Positions 11,954 to 23,100 of a stretch of DNA of 64,000 nucleotides are shown here, piece by piece. The stretch is from Argopecten irradians (lineage: Eukaryota > Mollusca > Bivalvia > Pectinida > Pectinidae). How positions within the stretch are numbered: position 1 is the first letter of the stretch; each line of letters begins with the position of its first letter. The DNA is taken from positions 13,470,609-13,534,608 of the forward strand of contig NC_091149.1 in NCBI RefSeq assembly GCF_041381155.1, given 5' to 3'. Both the position numbers and the translations under genes were made by a program. The notes below the pieces were generated by a model. The model made no database searches. It was not told the DNA's origin and saw only the letters and a list, made by a program, of their open reading frames with translations.

Positions 11954-11981
<28 letters not shown>
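11954..11981. repeat. (TA)n microsatellite
   Basis: About 14 uninterrupted TA dinucleotides. Confidence 0.95.
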
Positions 11982-11984
<3 letters not shown>

Positions 11985-12395
11985 AAAAGCTATATAACAT
12001 GTATATGTAGTTGGAAAACAAAAATAAAAACACTACTTCTAATAATGATTTCATACTTTTTTTTATTTCAGGAAAAATGTTTACAAAAATAATTATGATC
12101 CATTTATCATCATAGGTTCATATATATAATAGTTGTTTCCATATCAAACACTTTTATCACAAATGTCTTAACAGGTCAACAGGAGCACTTATACGAACAT
12201 ATCCACATACTACACGGGACAAAACACACTATAGCAGCATCTATACCCAGGCTGGACAACAAGCATCACTCTACATGATATCCTGAACAATATAGATTTA
12301 GCTAATTAATTAATGCAATGGCAATGAAGGCAGATAGATTGAACTGGACTAACATATTCTACCCTTAATGTTAGTCAGTTACTTGTCACCATACA

Positions 12396-12488
12396 TGTTA
12401 ACTCGTGCACCCCTGAGATTTCATAATGGACTGGTCTAGTCTTTGATTTAGAAGAGTCTAAATTAGTCTTCAGGGGTGAATGAGTTAA
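12396..12488. mobile_element. Small palindromic MITE, copy 1
   Basis: The ends are inverted: TTAACTCGTGCACCCCTGA at the left and TCAGGGGTGAATGAGTTAA at the right, about 93 bp in all, with ATAATGGACTGGTC between. A diverged second copy lies at 16925-17012. Confidence 0.65.
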
Positions 12489-14380
12489 TATTACATCTCT
12501 GAAAGTATAGAATATCAACCCATCCATCAGAATGTTGAATTCTTGTGACAGGGTCAGGGTATAACTTGGCCTAGCTTAATGCATGGCCCAGTTCAGTCAA
12601 AATATTATCTGGAAATTAAATTATCTTAATAGAAAAGAAAATTGGTTAAAATAATTATTGCATTTTTATGAGTGTCTTGTGTAAAGTATAATGTGTTATT
12701 CACAGAAACCCAATTAATTAGTTACATGATTTATATTTAAATCCAACCAATTAATGTAAAAGTGAACATTTAATGTTTTACTTTTGTTATGATGTGGAAT
12801 TAAGGCCTGAATATAATAAAATTATTCTATCAAGTATCAGAAACTATTAGAATAATAATCACATTCTTTGAACCTTTCATGAATGACCATTTGGCAATTT
12901 ATGTAATACAAAATTATGAAAAAATGTCATGGTTTACAAATAAAACATAATTATGGTATTAATTTGTATACCACAGAAACCTGACATGGGTTATAATGAA
13001 ATAAATTTATCCAATTCAAAACAAATATCTACAGAATTATCTGCCTATGTATGTTGGTATTGAATACTGATTATAACAGGATCTGAGCGTAAAATCATGT
13101 TTGAGAAACCGACAAATATCGCTCAAAAACTAATGACTTCCAATCAAAACCTAACGATAAGGGCAGATAATTCTGTAACTTGTACAGATAAAACAAAATG
13201 GCTTGTTACTGTTAACCAACTTATTTTGACGTGTGATTTATTTTGGTGTATTTCACAGCTGATTAGAATTTGCAAAAAAAAAAAATCAGAAAAAGAATTC
13301 AAGTGCAATTGAGAGTTTTACCTGTAAATCACAAAATCAAATCACCTGTGTATGCAGAATTTGCTAAAGTAAACCGCACGCAAAATAAAGTTGATTAATA
13401 GTATTTAATTTAAAAGTATAAAATAATTCATGATTGTTATGAAACCTGTTAGCTGAATATGCATCTTCTCTTACAACTAATTTTCCTTTCTAATTTTCAA
13501 TACATTATCATTTTCTATACAATATAGTTTACTGAAGACAAACCATGATCTAATCCCAAATAAATGCTTGAGATTGATGAACAGACAATAATGTTACATT
13601 ATAAATTGACCCCAACAGAATTGGTTACAAATGATAATACAATACCTCCAAGAAAAGCGGTGAAGATTGAGCCAGGCTTAACAATGATCAGATCATTCAT
13701 CCAGATTTGATTACAGACACATAGCTTAATTATTTCCTAATAGTACTATAACTGTAAACTTATAAATGTATTAATACAAGATAAAAATTTCAAAAAAAAT
13801 TAAGAATCAATATTGAATATGTCTACTCTTTATATCAATAAATATTCTTTTAACTGAACTTTGAACGATGAACACAAAAGTAAAAAGAAACTTTCTAAGT
13901 CATCTTGGAAGAGGAAAATATGAATGATTTTATATACAAATAATTATCACAATTAATATATCACTGTATATAGCTTAATTACTACAGTTGAACCTCATTA
14001 ACTAGAACATAAATACCTTGAAGACCCTGTTTAATTTGGTTGGTCCCGACCAGAATACGCAATTCCTTTTTTGCACATTACAATGTTATCTGCCCTTGCA
14101 GAAAGATGTCAATTATTGACAATATTACCAGGCAAGGATTATTCACTGAAAAATAATATCTCTTTTTTCACTGAAAAATAAGACCTCTTTTTCACTGAAA
14201 TATTTGACATTTTTTCACAGAAAAAATGACGTTTTAAGTTGCAAACACATGATGTTCTATTGTGTTGGAAGATAACTCTGTAATAAACAAATACCAAAGA
14301 TATCAAACTTGAGGCTTGACAACAGTCCTGCTGAATTCCAGTTACAAAGTTAGACTGTATATATATGTACAACATAGGGA
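12489..14380. other. AT-rich stretch, nothing recognised
   Basis: No frame with a domain, no RNA gene and no clear repeat family was seen. A 71-codon plus frame at 13097-13312 ends in a lysine run from an A-tract and is probably chance. Confidence 0.5.
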
Positions 14381-14387
14381 ACATAAT

Positions 14388-14727
14388 CATGGTGGGCTTC
14401 ATCCTCAATACTCCAGGGGTTATTATCACTGTCGTTATATCTATCCCTGGAATATGACATTGCAAATGTGAAGGCATTTCTGGAGAAAAAAAACTTATCA
14501 GTAAAAGACATTGCATCATTTGAATACTGTATTTATACGGAGGATGATACTAAATTCTAAAGCCATCAAATTTCCTTTTATTTGTTTCTTTTAATAAACA
14601 TCAAAAGACTGAACTACCTGTTCATCTATTTCGCAAACAGAGCCTTCAGTTTTGCAGTTTTGACATATTCCAGGGGTGGATGTAATGTCAGTGATAGTAA
14701 CCCCTAGTGTATTGAGGATGGGTGGGT
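14388..14727. repeat. Two arms of the CTCCAGGGGTTAC MITE family
   Basis: 14388-14462 (ATCCTCAATACTCCAGGGGT...) and 14662-14727 (ATTCCAGGGGTGGATGTAAT...) are inverted relative to one another and match the ends of the fuller copies at 21131-21590, 25121-25446 and 34074-34395. The segment between them probably represents the diverged middle of one element. Confidence 0.6.
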
Positions 14728-14849
14728 TTACGATTATACTTCATACTTTAAAAAGTATCCTACAGAAAACGATTCATATACACAATATATATATATATAT
14801 CTCTATATGCACTGTACAGATTTAACGACATCTTTTAAAGACATTCCTT

Positions 14850-15222
14850 TGGCTACTAAAAATCACATATTTCTTGATTACCTCCCTTTATCACCTAGAA
14901 AAGTTATCTCCCCTCAATACTTTTGTGCATTACAGTTTTCTGGCTACTAAAAATCACATAATTCTTGATTACCTCCCTTTATCACCTAGAAAAGTTATCT
15001 CCCCTCAATGCTTTTGTGCATTACAGTTTTCTGGCTACTAAAAATCACAAAATTCTTGATTACCTCCCTTTATCACCTAGAAAAGTTATCTCCCCTCAAT
15101 ACTTTTGTGCATTACAGTTTTCTGGCTACTAAAATCACAAAATTCTTGATTACCTCCCTTTATCACCTAGAAAAGTTAAAGTTATCTCCCCTCAATACTT
15201 TTGTGCATTACAGTTTTCTGCT
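14850..15222. repeat. 91-bp tandem repeat, four copies
   Basis: Units start at 14851, 14942, 15033 and 15124 with GGCTACTAAAAATCACA and contain TACCTCCCTTTATCACC and AGTTATCTCCCCTCAAT. Copies are nearly identical; the fourth has a short internal duplication (AAAGTTAAAGTTATC). Such homogeneity means recent amplification. The 85-codon frame across it is spurious. Confidence 0.92.
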
Positions 15223-16920
15223 CTTGCAAGTACATACTTATTTATATCGTAATGGTATTGTCTGAAAAGTATGATGTATACCTTGCGTACACAGTACGTC
15301 AAAAACAAACCTGTATGTAAGGGCAGATTCTATTAGACACCTTATTAATATATATATATCAATCACATTACTTACAATAAAATATCATACATGTAGTTGA
15401 CGGTCGAATGTCAAATTTCAATTTACATAAATGCCTGAAGTCATGTATAGTAGGTAATAGTCCAGAGAGAAAACCAAATACCATATATAGCAAGTTATTT
15501 TTGCAGGTATGACATTTTGGAAATTTGTCGAGATACGGCATGCATGGTCACAATGTCACGATACGCAGTATATTCAGATTCAACCATTTTTATAATATTT
15601 CCCTGATCAAATTTTCGGGATCATAGCAATACCTAACAAAAACATTATCCCCACAGAAATAATGAATATATTTTGAATATCTGTTGAAAATCAGAAATAT
15701 TAACCACGAACAATTGTATATCTTACCTTTTTGTTACTAAATACACTTTGTACAGTCCAACAAGATAATTAAATTGTTTTCCCAACAGTATTACAATCTA
15801 TAAGCCATCTCTATCACACAGTCACAAGCACGAAATCTCTCTCACATTGATTGATAATTTTTCTTTATTTTTCAAACGTACGGAGTACATCACCTGTATG
15901 ACCAGTTCACTGTATAACTTTACATTTTTCAGAGCACTTTCTAAAGACTTTATAATCATAAGTATAATATTATTCCCTAACACCAAGAAATCCATATTTG
16001 TGACATTAGCCAATAAATTAACGACAAGGATTATTCATCGTCAGAGAACCAAGGCTGGTTACACTGTACATGTGCTCTGCTACACTTGCTACACTTAATG
16101 ATAAGTGCCATCAACATTGGGTCTCTGATGATAGGATTAATTCAACTTTACAAACATTTATAAGTTCTCATAGCACTATCAGGGCATTGACGTCAATCTC
16201 AACTCAGATTTATTTGACTGGCTATGCACTTTCGTCATCAACCATCAAGACATTTTCCTAGCATTCAAAAGACGAATAGTATATACATATTATATAATTC
16301 TACAAGATACATAGGAGTCTTTAGTAACCTTACAAAATCTCTGTTAATCTATTTTCATTCATTCAACAACAATATCTCCTAAAGTAAGCTCAATACATAT
16401 GCTGAAAGCTATGCATGGCGACATGAGCACGATCCATGACAATGAATGATAATGTATCATGTGTTGAATGTGATGAACAAGTAAAACCTGCCTTAAGGAC
16501 CACCTCTATATAAAGACCACCTGCTTAATAAGACCATATTCTTGGGATCACTAATTGGCAATCTCAACATGCCTTGCCTTGTATAATAATGAAGACTATT
16601 TGACTGTGAAGATAATTACTGCAATATGGGTCACAAGAATGGAGAAAGCCAATAATTGGACAACAGGTAACAGGCAAAACATTTTTTTTTCTTAAATACT
16701 TGGACTTCATTTTTTATGTAGTCTTTATTGACAGGTTCGACTGTAACTTTCATCCACAATGAACTTTAATGTTGATGAATGAAATACAATGTACGTATGT
16801 TTCCAAATCAACACTTTATGGAGAAATATTCTTATCATAAAATGTTATAATCATTTCAACTAAGATGTATGACAAAAACATTTAATGAAAAATTTAATCA
16901 CCTATGGTTTTTTTTTCATT
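15223..16920. other. AT-rich stretch, nothing recognised
   Basis: Several short open frames exist on both strands without recognisable motifs. No repeat of clear structure was seen apart from a fragment near 16494-16545 (AAACCTGCCTTAAGGACCACC), a motif that recurs near 17936. Confidence 0.5.
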
Positions 16921-16924
16921 ATTT

Positions 16925-17012
16925 AACTCATTGACCGCTGAAATTCTATAATGGACTGGTCAAGTGTTTGATTTAGAACAGTCTAAATGTGTCTTCAGGG
17001 GTGAATGAGTTT
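16925..17012. mobile_element. Small palindromic MITE, copy 2
   Basis: A diverged copy of the element at 12396-12488, sharing ATAATGGACTGGTC and CTTCAGGGGTGAATGAGTT. Confidence 0.55.
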
Positions 17013-17754
17013 AGAGATGACAATGAAGGGGCTATCTTCGGTTCAACATAAAGATAAAACCTATCCGTCCAATTAAAATCAATACTAGTCTGTGTATAAA
17101 ACTATAGATTAATGGTAAGATATTCTTTTCAATATTATGTATGTTGTATTTCTGAGATTCAGAATATAATTGATCTTCTGCTCAATATCTAAACTGGCAC
17201 CTTAAAGTAACCCTATAATCACAAATACTGAAAGAAAACTCATAAGCATTGCCTTTAGTAAAAGGTATTGTGGCTTTTCTTCACTATAGTATATTTAATC
17301 AAACACTGTGGAGCAATATACCACGGCAAAATGCACATCTTGTGCTAACACTGGGCAAATTACCCATACACCTGTTAAATTGAATTGTTATTTTGTTGGT
17401 GACTGAAAGTCTACCCACTCCAGGTGGATGAATACACTCAGTCTTTAAAAATTTGAAATAAATTAAAGACAAAAATCTTATTCAGATGAGACTTAAAAGT
17501 CGAACATATTTTTCATCTTAAAAACTAGTGCTGAGTCCCTCATAGCCTATGAGTATGATAATGTTTTTGGATGTTAAAAATTGCTCAAGAACATCCCAAT
17601 GAAACTAAATAAATAAATGTTCACACCTGAAATCAAGCATTACTTCTTTTCAAAGCGAGCTTTCAAAAAGTTGTAGGATGAGAGATCTCTCGATAATTTC
17701 CAAAATGACTAAGAAATGAATTCTGTGGCATTGAGTTTCTAATTACCCCTTGGC

Positions 17755-17902
17755 CAACATTTCTCTAGTGTAGACATTCTGTAAAAAATAGTTCTCTATC
17801 CTCATCATCATCGTCCTCACTGAAGTCTTTCAGGGCGACAATAGCAGCAAGCGCTTCATAGGATACGTGACTGCCGTCTTCAAGGAACAGGATAAGATTT
17901 TA
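17755..17902 (-). CDS. Candidate terminal exon of unknown identity
   Basis: On the minus strand a strong acceptor (TTTCTCTTTTTTTCCCTCCAG) precedes a segment whose best frame reads FLEDGSHVSYEALAAIVALK followed by an acidic stretch (DFSEDDDDEDREL) and a TAG. The frame looks like protein, but a TAA stands in it just after the acceptor, and the phase does not fit the end of RNF41 exon 5, so I cannot attach it to RNF41. It may be an eroded exon, an alternative 3' exon with a different upstream partner, or part of the RNF41 3' UTR. The opposite strand is also open here, which weakens the case. Confidence 0.25.
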
Positions 17903-17935
17903 TATCTGGAGGGAAAAAAAGAGAAATTTCATACA

Positions 17936-18029
17936 GTTAAACCTGCTCTTAACAACCACTTGTATATAACGACAGAATTTTAGTCAAACCTGCTCTTAAC
18001 AACCACTTGTATATAACAACAGAATTTTA
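17936..18029. repeat. Direct duplication of about 50 bp
   Basis: TTAAACCTGCTCTTAACAAC through ACAGAATTTTAG occurs twice in succession with two differences. Confidence 0.8.
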
Positions 18030-18087
18030 GACTCCTGGAATATATCACTTATTTTCTTTTTTAGTCAATTGACAAGTGATTCAAATC

Positions 18088-20167
18088 TTCTGCCCCCCAG
18101 GTAGGTGTTCCATGAGTAAATATCATGACAAAATAGATATGTTGTACTACTAAACTCAAACTCCATGAGCAGATATAACAAATTTCACCAACAAAACAGT
18201 AGCACATTCTACTCCATTAGCAACAAGAGATCCCAAAGGGATCTTGGCGCCCACCCAAAAATGATCTATGTCTGACAATGGAAAGAGGGATCTTTTCCCT
18301 GCTTTTCAAACTTTTTCAAACACACTACATATAAAATTTGAGACAGATCGCTATAGTACTTTCCAAGAAATAGCGGTAACAAACTTCAACAATGAAATCT
18401 AAGATGGCGGCCAGTTGGCCATCTTGTTTACCGATAAGTCCCGAAAGGCATTATCCATCAGTCCTAAAAGGTACTATGCACAACTAGGGTACAAGGGGAA
18501 CCTATGCATGGAATTTGAGAAAGATCACTTCAGTACTTTCTGAGAAATAGCGATAACAAACTTTAACTATCAAAATCCAAGATGGCCGTCAGTCGGCCAT
18601 CTTGTTTACTGATCGGTCCCAAAATACAATATGAACAACTAGGATGCTAGGGGAACCTGTATATGAAATTTGAGAAAGATCCCTTCAGTACTTTTTGAGA
18701 AATAGCGGTACCAAACTTTAAATATCAAAATCCAAGATGGCCGCCTATCGGCCATCTTGTTCATCGATCAATCCCAAAATGCAATATGCACAACTAGGGT
18801 CCTAGGGGAACCTTTATATGAAATCTGAGAAAGATCCCTTCAGTACTTTTTTAGAAATAGCGGTACAAAACTTTAACTATCAAAATCCAAGATGGCCGCC
18901 TGTCGGCCATCTTGTTCATCGATCGGTCCCAAAATGCAATATACACAACTAGGGCCCTAGGGGAATCTATATATGAAATTTGAGAAAGATCACTTAAGTA
19001 CTTTTTGAGAAATAGTGGTAACAAACTTTAACTATCAAAATCCAAGATGGCCGCCTGTCAGCCATCTTGTTGACCGATCGGTCCCAAAATTGCAATATGC
19101 ACAACTAGGGTCCTAGGGGATCATACATGCGAAATTTGAGAAAGATCTCTTCAGTACTTTTTGAGAAATAGCGGTAACAAACTTTAACTATCAAAATCCA
19201 ATATGGCCGCCTGTCGGCCATCTTGTTCACCGATCGGTCCCAAAATGCAATAAGCACAACTAGGGCCCTAGGGGAACCTGTATATGAAATTTGAGAAAGA
19301 TCCCTTCAGTACTTTTTGAGAAATAGCGGTAACAAACTTTAACTATCAAAATCCAAGATGGCTGCCTGTCGGCCATCTTGTTCACCGATCGGTCCCAAAA
19401 TGCAATATGCACAACTAGGGTCCTAGGGGAACCTGTATATGAAATTTGAGAAAGATCCCTTCAGCACTTTTCGAGAAATAGCGGTAACAAACTTTAACTA
19501 TCAAAATCCAAGATGGCCGCCTGTCAGCCATCTTGTTCACCGATCGGTCCCAAAATGCAATAAGCACAACTAGGGCCCTAGGGGAACCTGTATATGAAAT
19601 TTGAGAAAGATCCCTTCGGTACTTCCTGAGAAATAGCGGTAACAAGAATTGTTAACGAAGACGGAAGGACGGACGGACGACGGACCACGGAGGAAAGGCG
19701 ATTTGAATAGCCCACCATCTAATGATGATGGTCTAAAAATTAGATGGAGGGCTAAAAATCAGGACAAAATAGATTTGCTGTACTATCAAGCTCAAATACA
19801 AAACAGTGGCTCATTCTACTCCCTGAGCAAATATAACAAAACTCACCTAGGAAACAGTGGCTCATTCTACTCTCTGAGCAAATATAACAAAACTCACCTA
19901 CGAAAGAGTGGCTCATTCTACTCCCTGAGCAAATATAACAAAACTCACCTAGGAAACAGTAGCTCATTCTACTCTCTGAGCAAATATAACAAAACTCACC
20001 TACGAAAGAGTGGCTCATTCTACTCCGTGAGTTAATATAACAAAACTCACCTACGAAAGAGTGGCTCATTCTACTCCGTGAGTAAATATAACAAAACTCA
20101 CCTACGAAAGAGTGGCTCATTCTACTCCCTGAGCAAATAAAACAAAACTTACCTGCTAAATTGTGGC
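18088..20167. repeat. 51-bp satellite derived from the RNF41 terminal exon, split by an insertion
   Basis: From about 19800 to 20167 there are about seven 51-bp units, each with GGCTCATTCTACTCCGTGAG and AAATATAACAAAACTCACC. Read on the minus strand each unit contains CTCACGGAGTAGAATGAGCC. The true RNF41 end reads CTCACGGTGTAGAATGAGCC across its stop codon, so the units appear to be copies of that stop-codon region. A more diverged block at 18088-18224 keeps GTCATGATATTTACTCATGG, close to the RNF41 VMIFAHG codons. A composite element (18221-19748) separates the two blocks. Several units also carry TTTGCTCAG and TAGGTGAGT, which resemble a splice acceptor and donor. Confidence 0.75.
18221..19748. 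mobile_element. Composite element A: hairpin head, 155-bp satellite, CGGACG tail
   Basis: It opens with ACAAGAGATCCCAAAGGGAT, whose GATCCC/GGGATC forms a hairpin. About eight units of 155 bp follow (AAGATGG at 18579, 18734, 18889, 19044, then about every 155 bp). Each unit holds an inverted repeat (AAGATGGCCGCC ... GGCCATCTT) and CAACTAGGGTCCTAGGGG. The element closes with GGAAGGACGGACGGACGACG and a second hairpin (CACCATC ... GATGGTC). The plan resembles the bivalve 'pearl' elements described from oyster, which carry short arms around a core of about 160-bp tandem units. It is inserted in the RNF41-derived satellite. It has no coding capacity; its longest frames are by-products of the repeats. 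Confidence 0.75.
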
Positions 20168-23100
20168 TCATTCTACACCGTGAGCAAATATCATGACAAG
20201 TCCCGGTTCCATGATGAGATCCTCCGGCATGTGTTGGTTCTCACAGGCCATCACCACCACAGCTTGTTTACCTGGGGAACAATGAATTGGTTAATGTAAG
20301 GTAACGAACAGTCAGGAAGTGAATGATCAGGATCCTTTTTGGCTCACTTGAATGTCTATTTGATACATTGATAACTCAGCAGCCTACATTAACAGGCTTT
20401 GATACAATCAAACATATTTAAAGTGAACAGTCGGGCAAGGATGGCTAAAGTCAGTAAAAATGGTGTGAATGTATCCATTATACTTTCTTATGAAATGAAA
20501 AAAATAAAATCTCTCGTCAAAATCTGTCTGCATACGAAGAAATTAATTTAAAGTATGGAAATTCTAAAACGTCCTCCCGGCTCACTATGTCCGTGGTTAC
20601 ATTTCCATGCAGCCTCGCTTTCAATGCTTTCAACTTTTCTTTACTTTAATGGTCAGAACTGGGAAACTAAGCAGAACTTTACCGTCGTATTAATATGTGA
20701 GAACTTTTGAAAGGCCAATGAACGCATTTAGACTGGTTTTCTTTGCCCGACTATTCACTTTAAATCCCTCTCTTGCTTTAATTATTTCCTTTTTTCTGCA
20801 CTGCCGGTAAAATTGGGCAAGATGACAGCCATTTTATCATTAGTAATTACCTTTAAAATTATGTAACATGAAATTTTATTGGTGATGTAAATAAAATTGG
20901 GCAATGAGGTTGCACTTCACATAACTTGAAAAGAAATGGCAAAATAGCTGTCAATTTGACATGGAAAGCTATCACTGCTGAAGAAAAAAGATATAGGAAC
21001 CACAAGAGGGAATTTTAAAAGAAGCGTCAATCAAGTCAAAGCCTGTTATTGTACCACTTCAACCGTATTGCAATTTACACTTATAATAAGATTAAACACT
21101 TGTTTGCATACCATTTTTATAAATGTTTTCTCACTGACATTATATCCACCCCTGGACTATCTCATTTTAAAACTGAAGACAGTTCAAGAGACACCAGTAA
21201 TTTGTTTCATTGGAGACACCAGTAATTTGTTTCTTTGGAGACACCAGTAATTTGTTTCTTTGGAGACACCAGTATATTGTTTCCTTGGAGACACCAGTAA
21301 TTTGTTTCTTTGGAGACACCAGTAATTTGTTTCTTTGGAGACACCAGTATTTTGTTTCTTTGGAGACACCAGTATTTTGTTTCTTTGGTGTACATGAAAT
21401 AAATTGAATATTCGTAGACTGTGTTGCTTTGAAGTTGGAGGTCACACTCTCTCTCTGTAATCTTCAAAGGAAGTCTCTGCTGGCCTGTGATTGGTCAGAT
21501 TTTTATCCCCTGAACTGACTCCAGTTTTACTATGAGATAGTCCAGGGGTGGAGTCAGTGATAGTAACTCCATGAGTATCGAGGATATATGATGTATTTCT
21601 TACCCTATCTTTATCAACAAGAGGCCCATGGGCCTTAACGGTCATCTGACTCATGGCACAAAACAACAAAGTCACAGTATAAAGTATTGGTTAACGATTA
21701 ATATAAACAATACAAGGAACTCCTTAGTTGAATATGTAAGTTTCTGAAATAGGTAAATGTCATTTGTTGAACAAACTTGGTAGCCCTTTATCCATATATG
21801 GTTGCAACCCATTCAAGAATTAATATAAGGAGGAGTCAGATTTTAAAGCCAAATTTCAGCAAAGCTCCCATTTTGGACCTCCGCCATACTATCCCAATGG
21901 GTCTTAGCTCGGTCCTTTATAAAATATGATTGTCTTAATTCACCTAAAGTTTCCCCTTCTGAATCAATTAAAACCCCTATAGACCAAATTTTCATTGAGA
22001 TTGGAGACTGAAACCTGAAAACAGGAAGTGGGCCAGCAGCCATCTTGGAATACAAAAATCTTTACGAAAATGTTTGCATGTTGTTCGGCATCAATTAAAA
22101 CCCCAATATACCAATTTTCATTGAGATCAGAGACTGAAACCTTAAAACAGGAAGTGGGCGAGCGGCCATCTTGGAATACCAAAATCTTTACGAAAATGTT
22201 TGCATGTTGTTTGGCATCAATTAAAACCCCTATATACCAATTTTCATTGAGATCGGAGACTGAAACCTTAAAACAGGAAGTGGGCCAGCGGCCATCTTGG
22301 AATATCAAAATCTTTACGAAAATGTTTGCATGTTGTTTGGCATCAATTAAAACCCCTATATACCAATTTTCATTGAGATCGGAGACTGAAACCTTAAAAC
22401 AGGAAGTGGGCCAGCGGCCATCTTGGAATATCAAAATCTTTACGAAAATGTTTGCATGTTGTTTGGCATCAATTAAAACCCCTATATACCAATTTTCATT
22501 GAGATCGGAGACTGAAACCTTAAAACAGGAAGTGGGCCAGCGGCCATCTTGGAATATCAAAATCTTTACGAAAATGTTTGCATGTTGTTCGGCATCAATT
22601 AAAACCCCTATAGACCAATTTTGATTGAGATCAGAGACCAAAATCTGAAAACAGGAAGTGGGCCAGCTAAAATTAAGAAAATTTGCCCTTTTGGGACCCC
22701 ACCCCTTAGCCCCTAGGGGTCGGACAAGACTCATTTATATAAAATATTATTGTCCTTCCCCAATGATGTTTCACACCAAATATGGATGAAATTCATCCAA
22801 GGATGAAGGAGGAGTAGGATTTTAAAGCTAAAATTAAAAACATTTCCCCTTTTGGGGCCTCAGCCCCTAGGGGTCGGACCAGGCTCATTTATATAAAATA
22901 TGATTGTCCTTCCCCAATGATGTTTTACACCAAATATAGATGAAATCCATCCAAGGATGAAGGAGGAGTAGGATTTTAAAGCTAAAATTAAGAAAATTTG
23001 CCCTTTTGGGGCCCCATCCCTCGACCCCAAGGGGTCGGACCATGCTCATTTATATAAATTATGATTGTCCCTCCCCAATGATGTTTCACACCAAATATGG

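Noticed and set aside
17755-17902. Alternative last exon of RNF41
   Set aside because: RNF41 exon 5 ends in phase 1; entering this segment in that phase meets a stop within nine codons and does not give the protein-like frame.
19649-20171. Open frames of 128 and 139 codons with a 17-residue repeat
   Set aside because: Product of the 51-bp (3 x 17) satellite; the minus frame differs from the true RNF41 frame and the plus strand has no gene context.
14850-21390. Possible CRISPR-like arrays
   Set aside because: The repeats are contiguous tandem units without unique spacers, in a eukaryotic genome.
21167-21467. Frames with repeated KETNYWCL or similar units
   Set aside because: Translations of a 25-bp tandem array in changing frames; not a protein repeat.
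21964-22734. Open frames of 256 (minus) and 198 (plus) codons
   Set aside because: They run through a 126-bp tandem array whose unit is a multiple of three, so any stop-free frame repeats indefinitely. No start context, domain or splice support.
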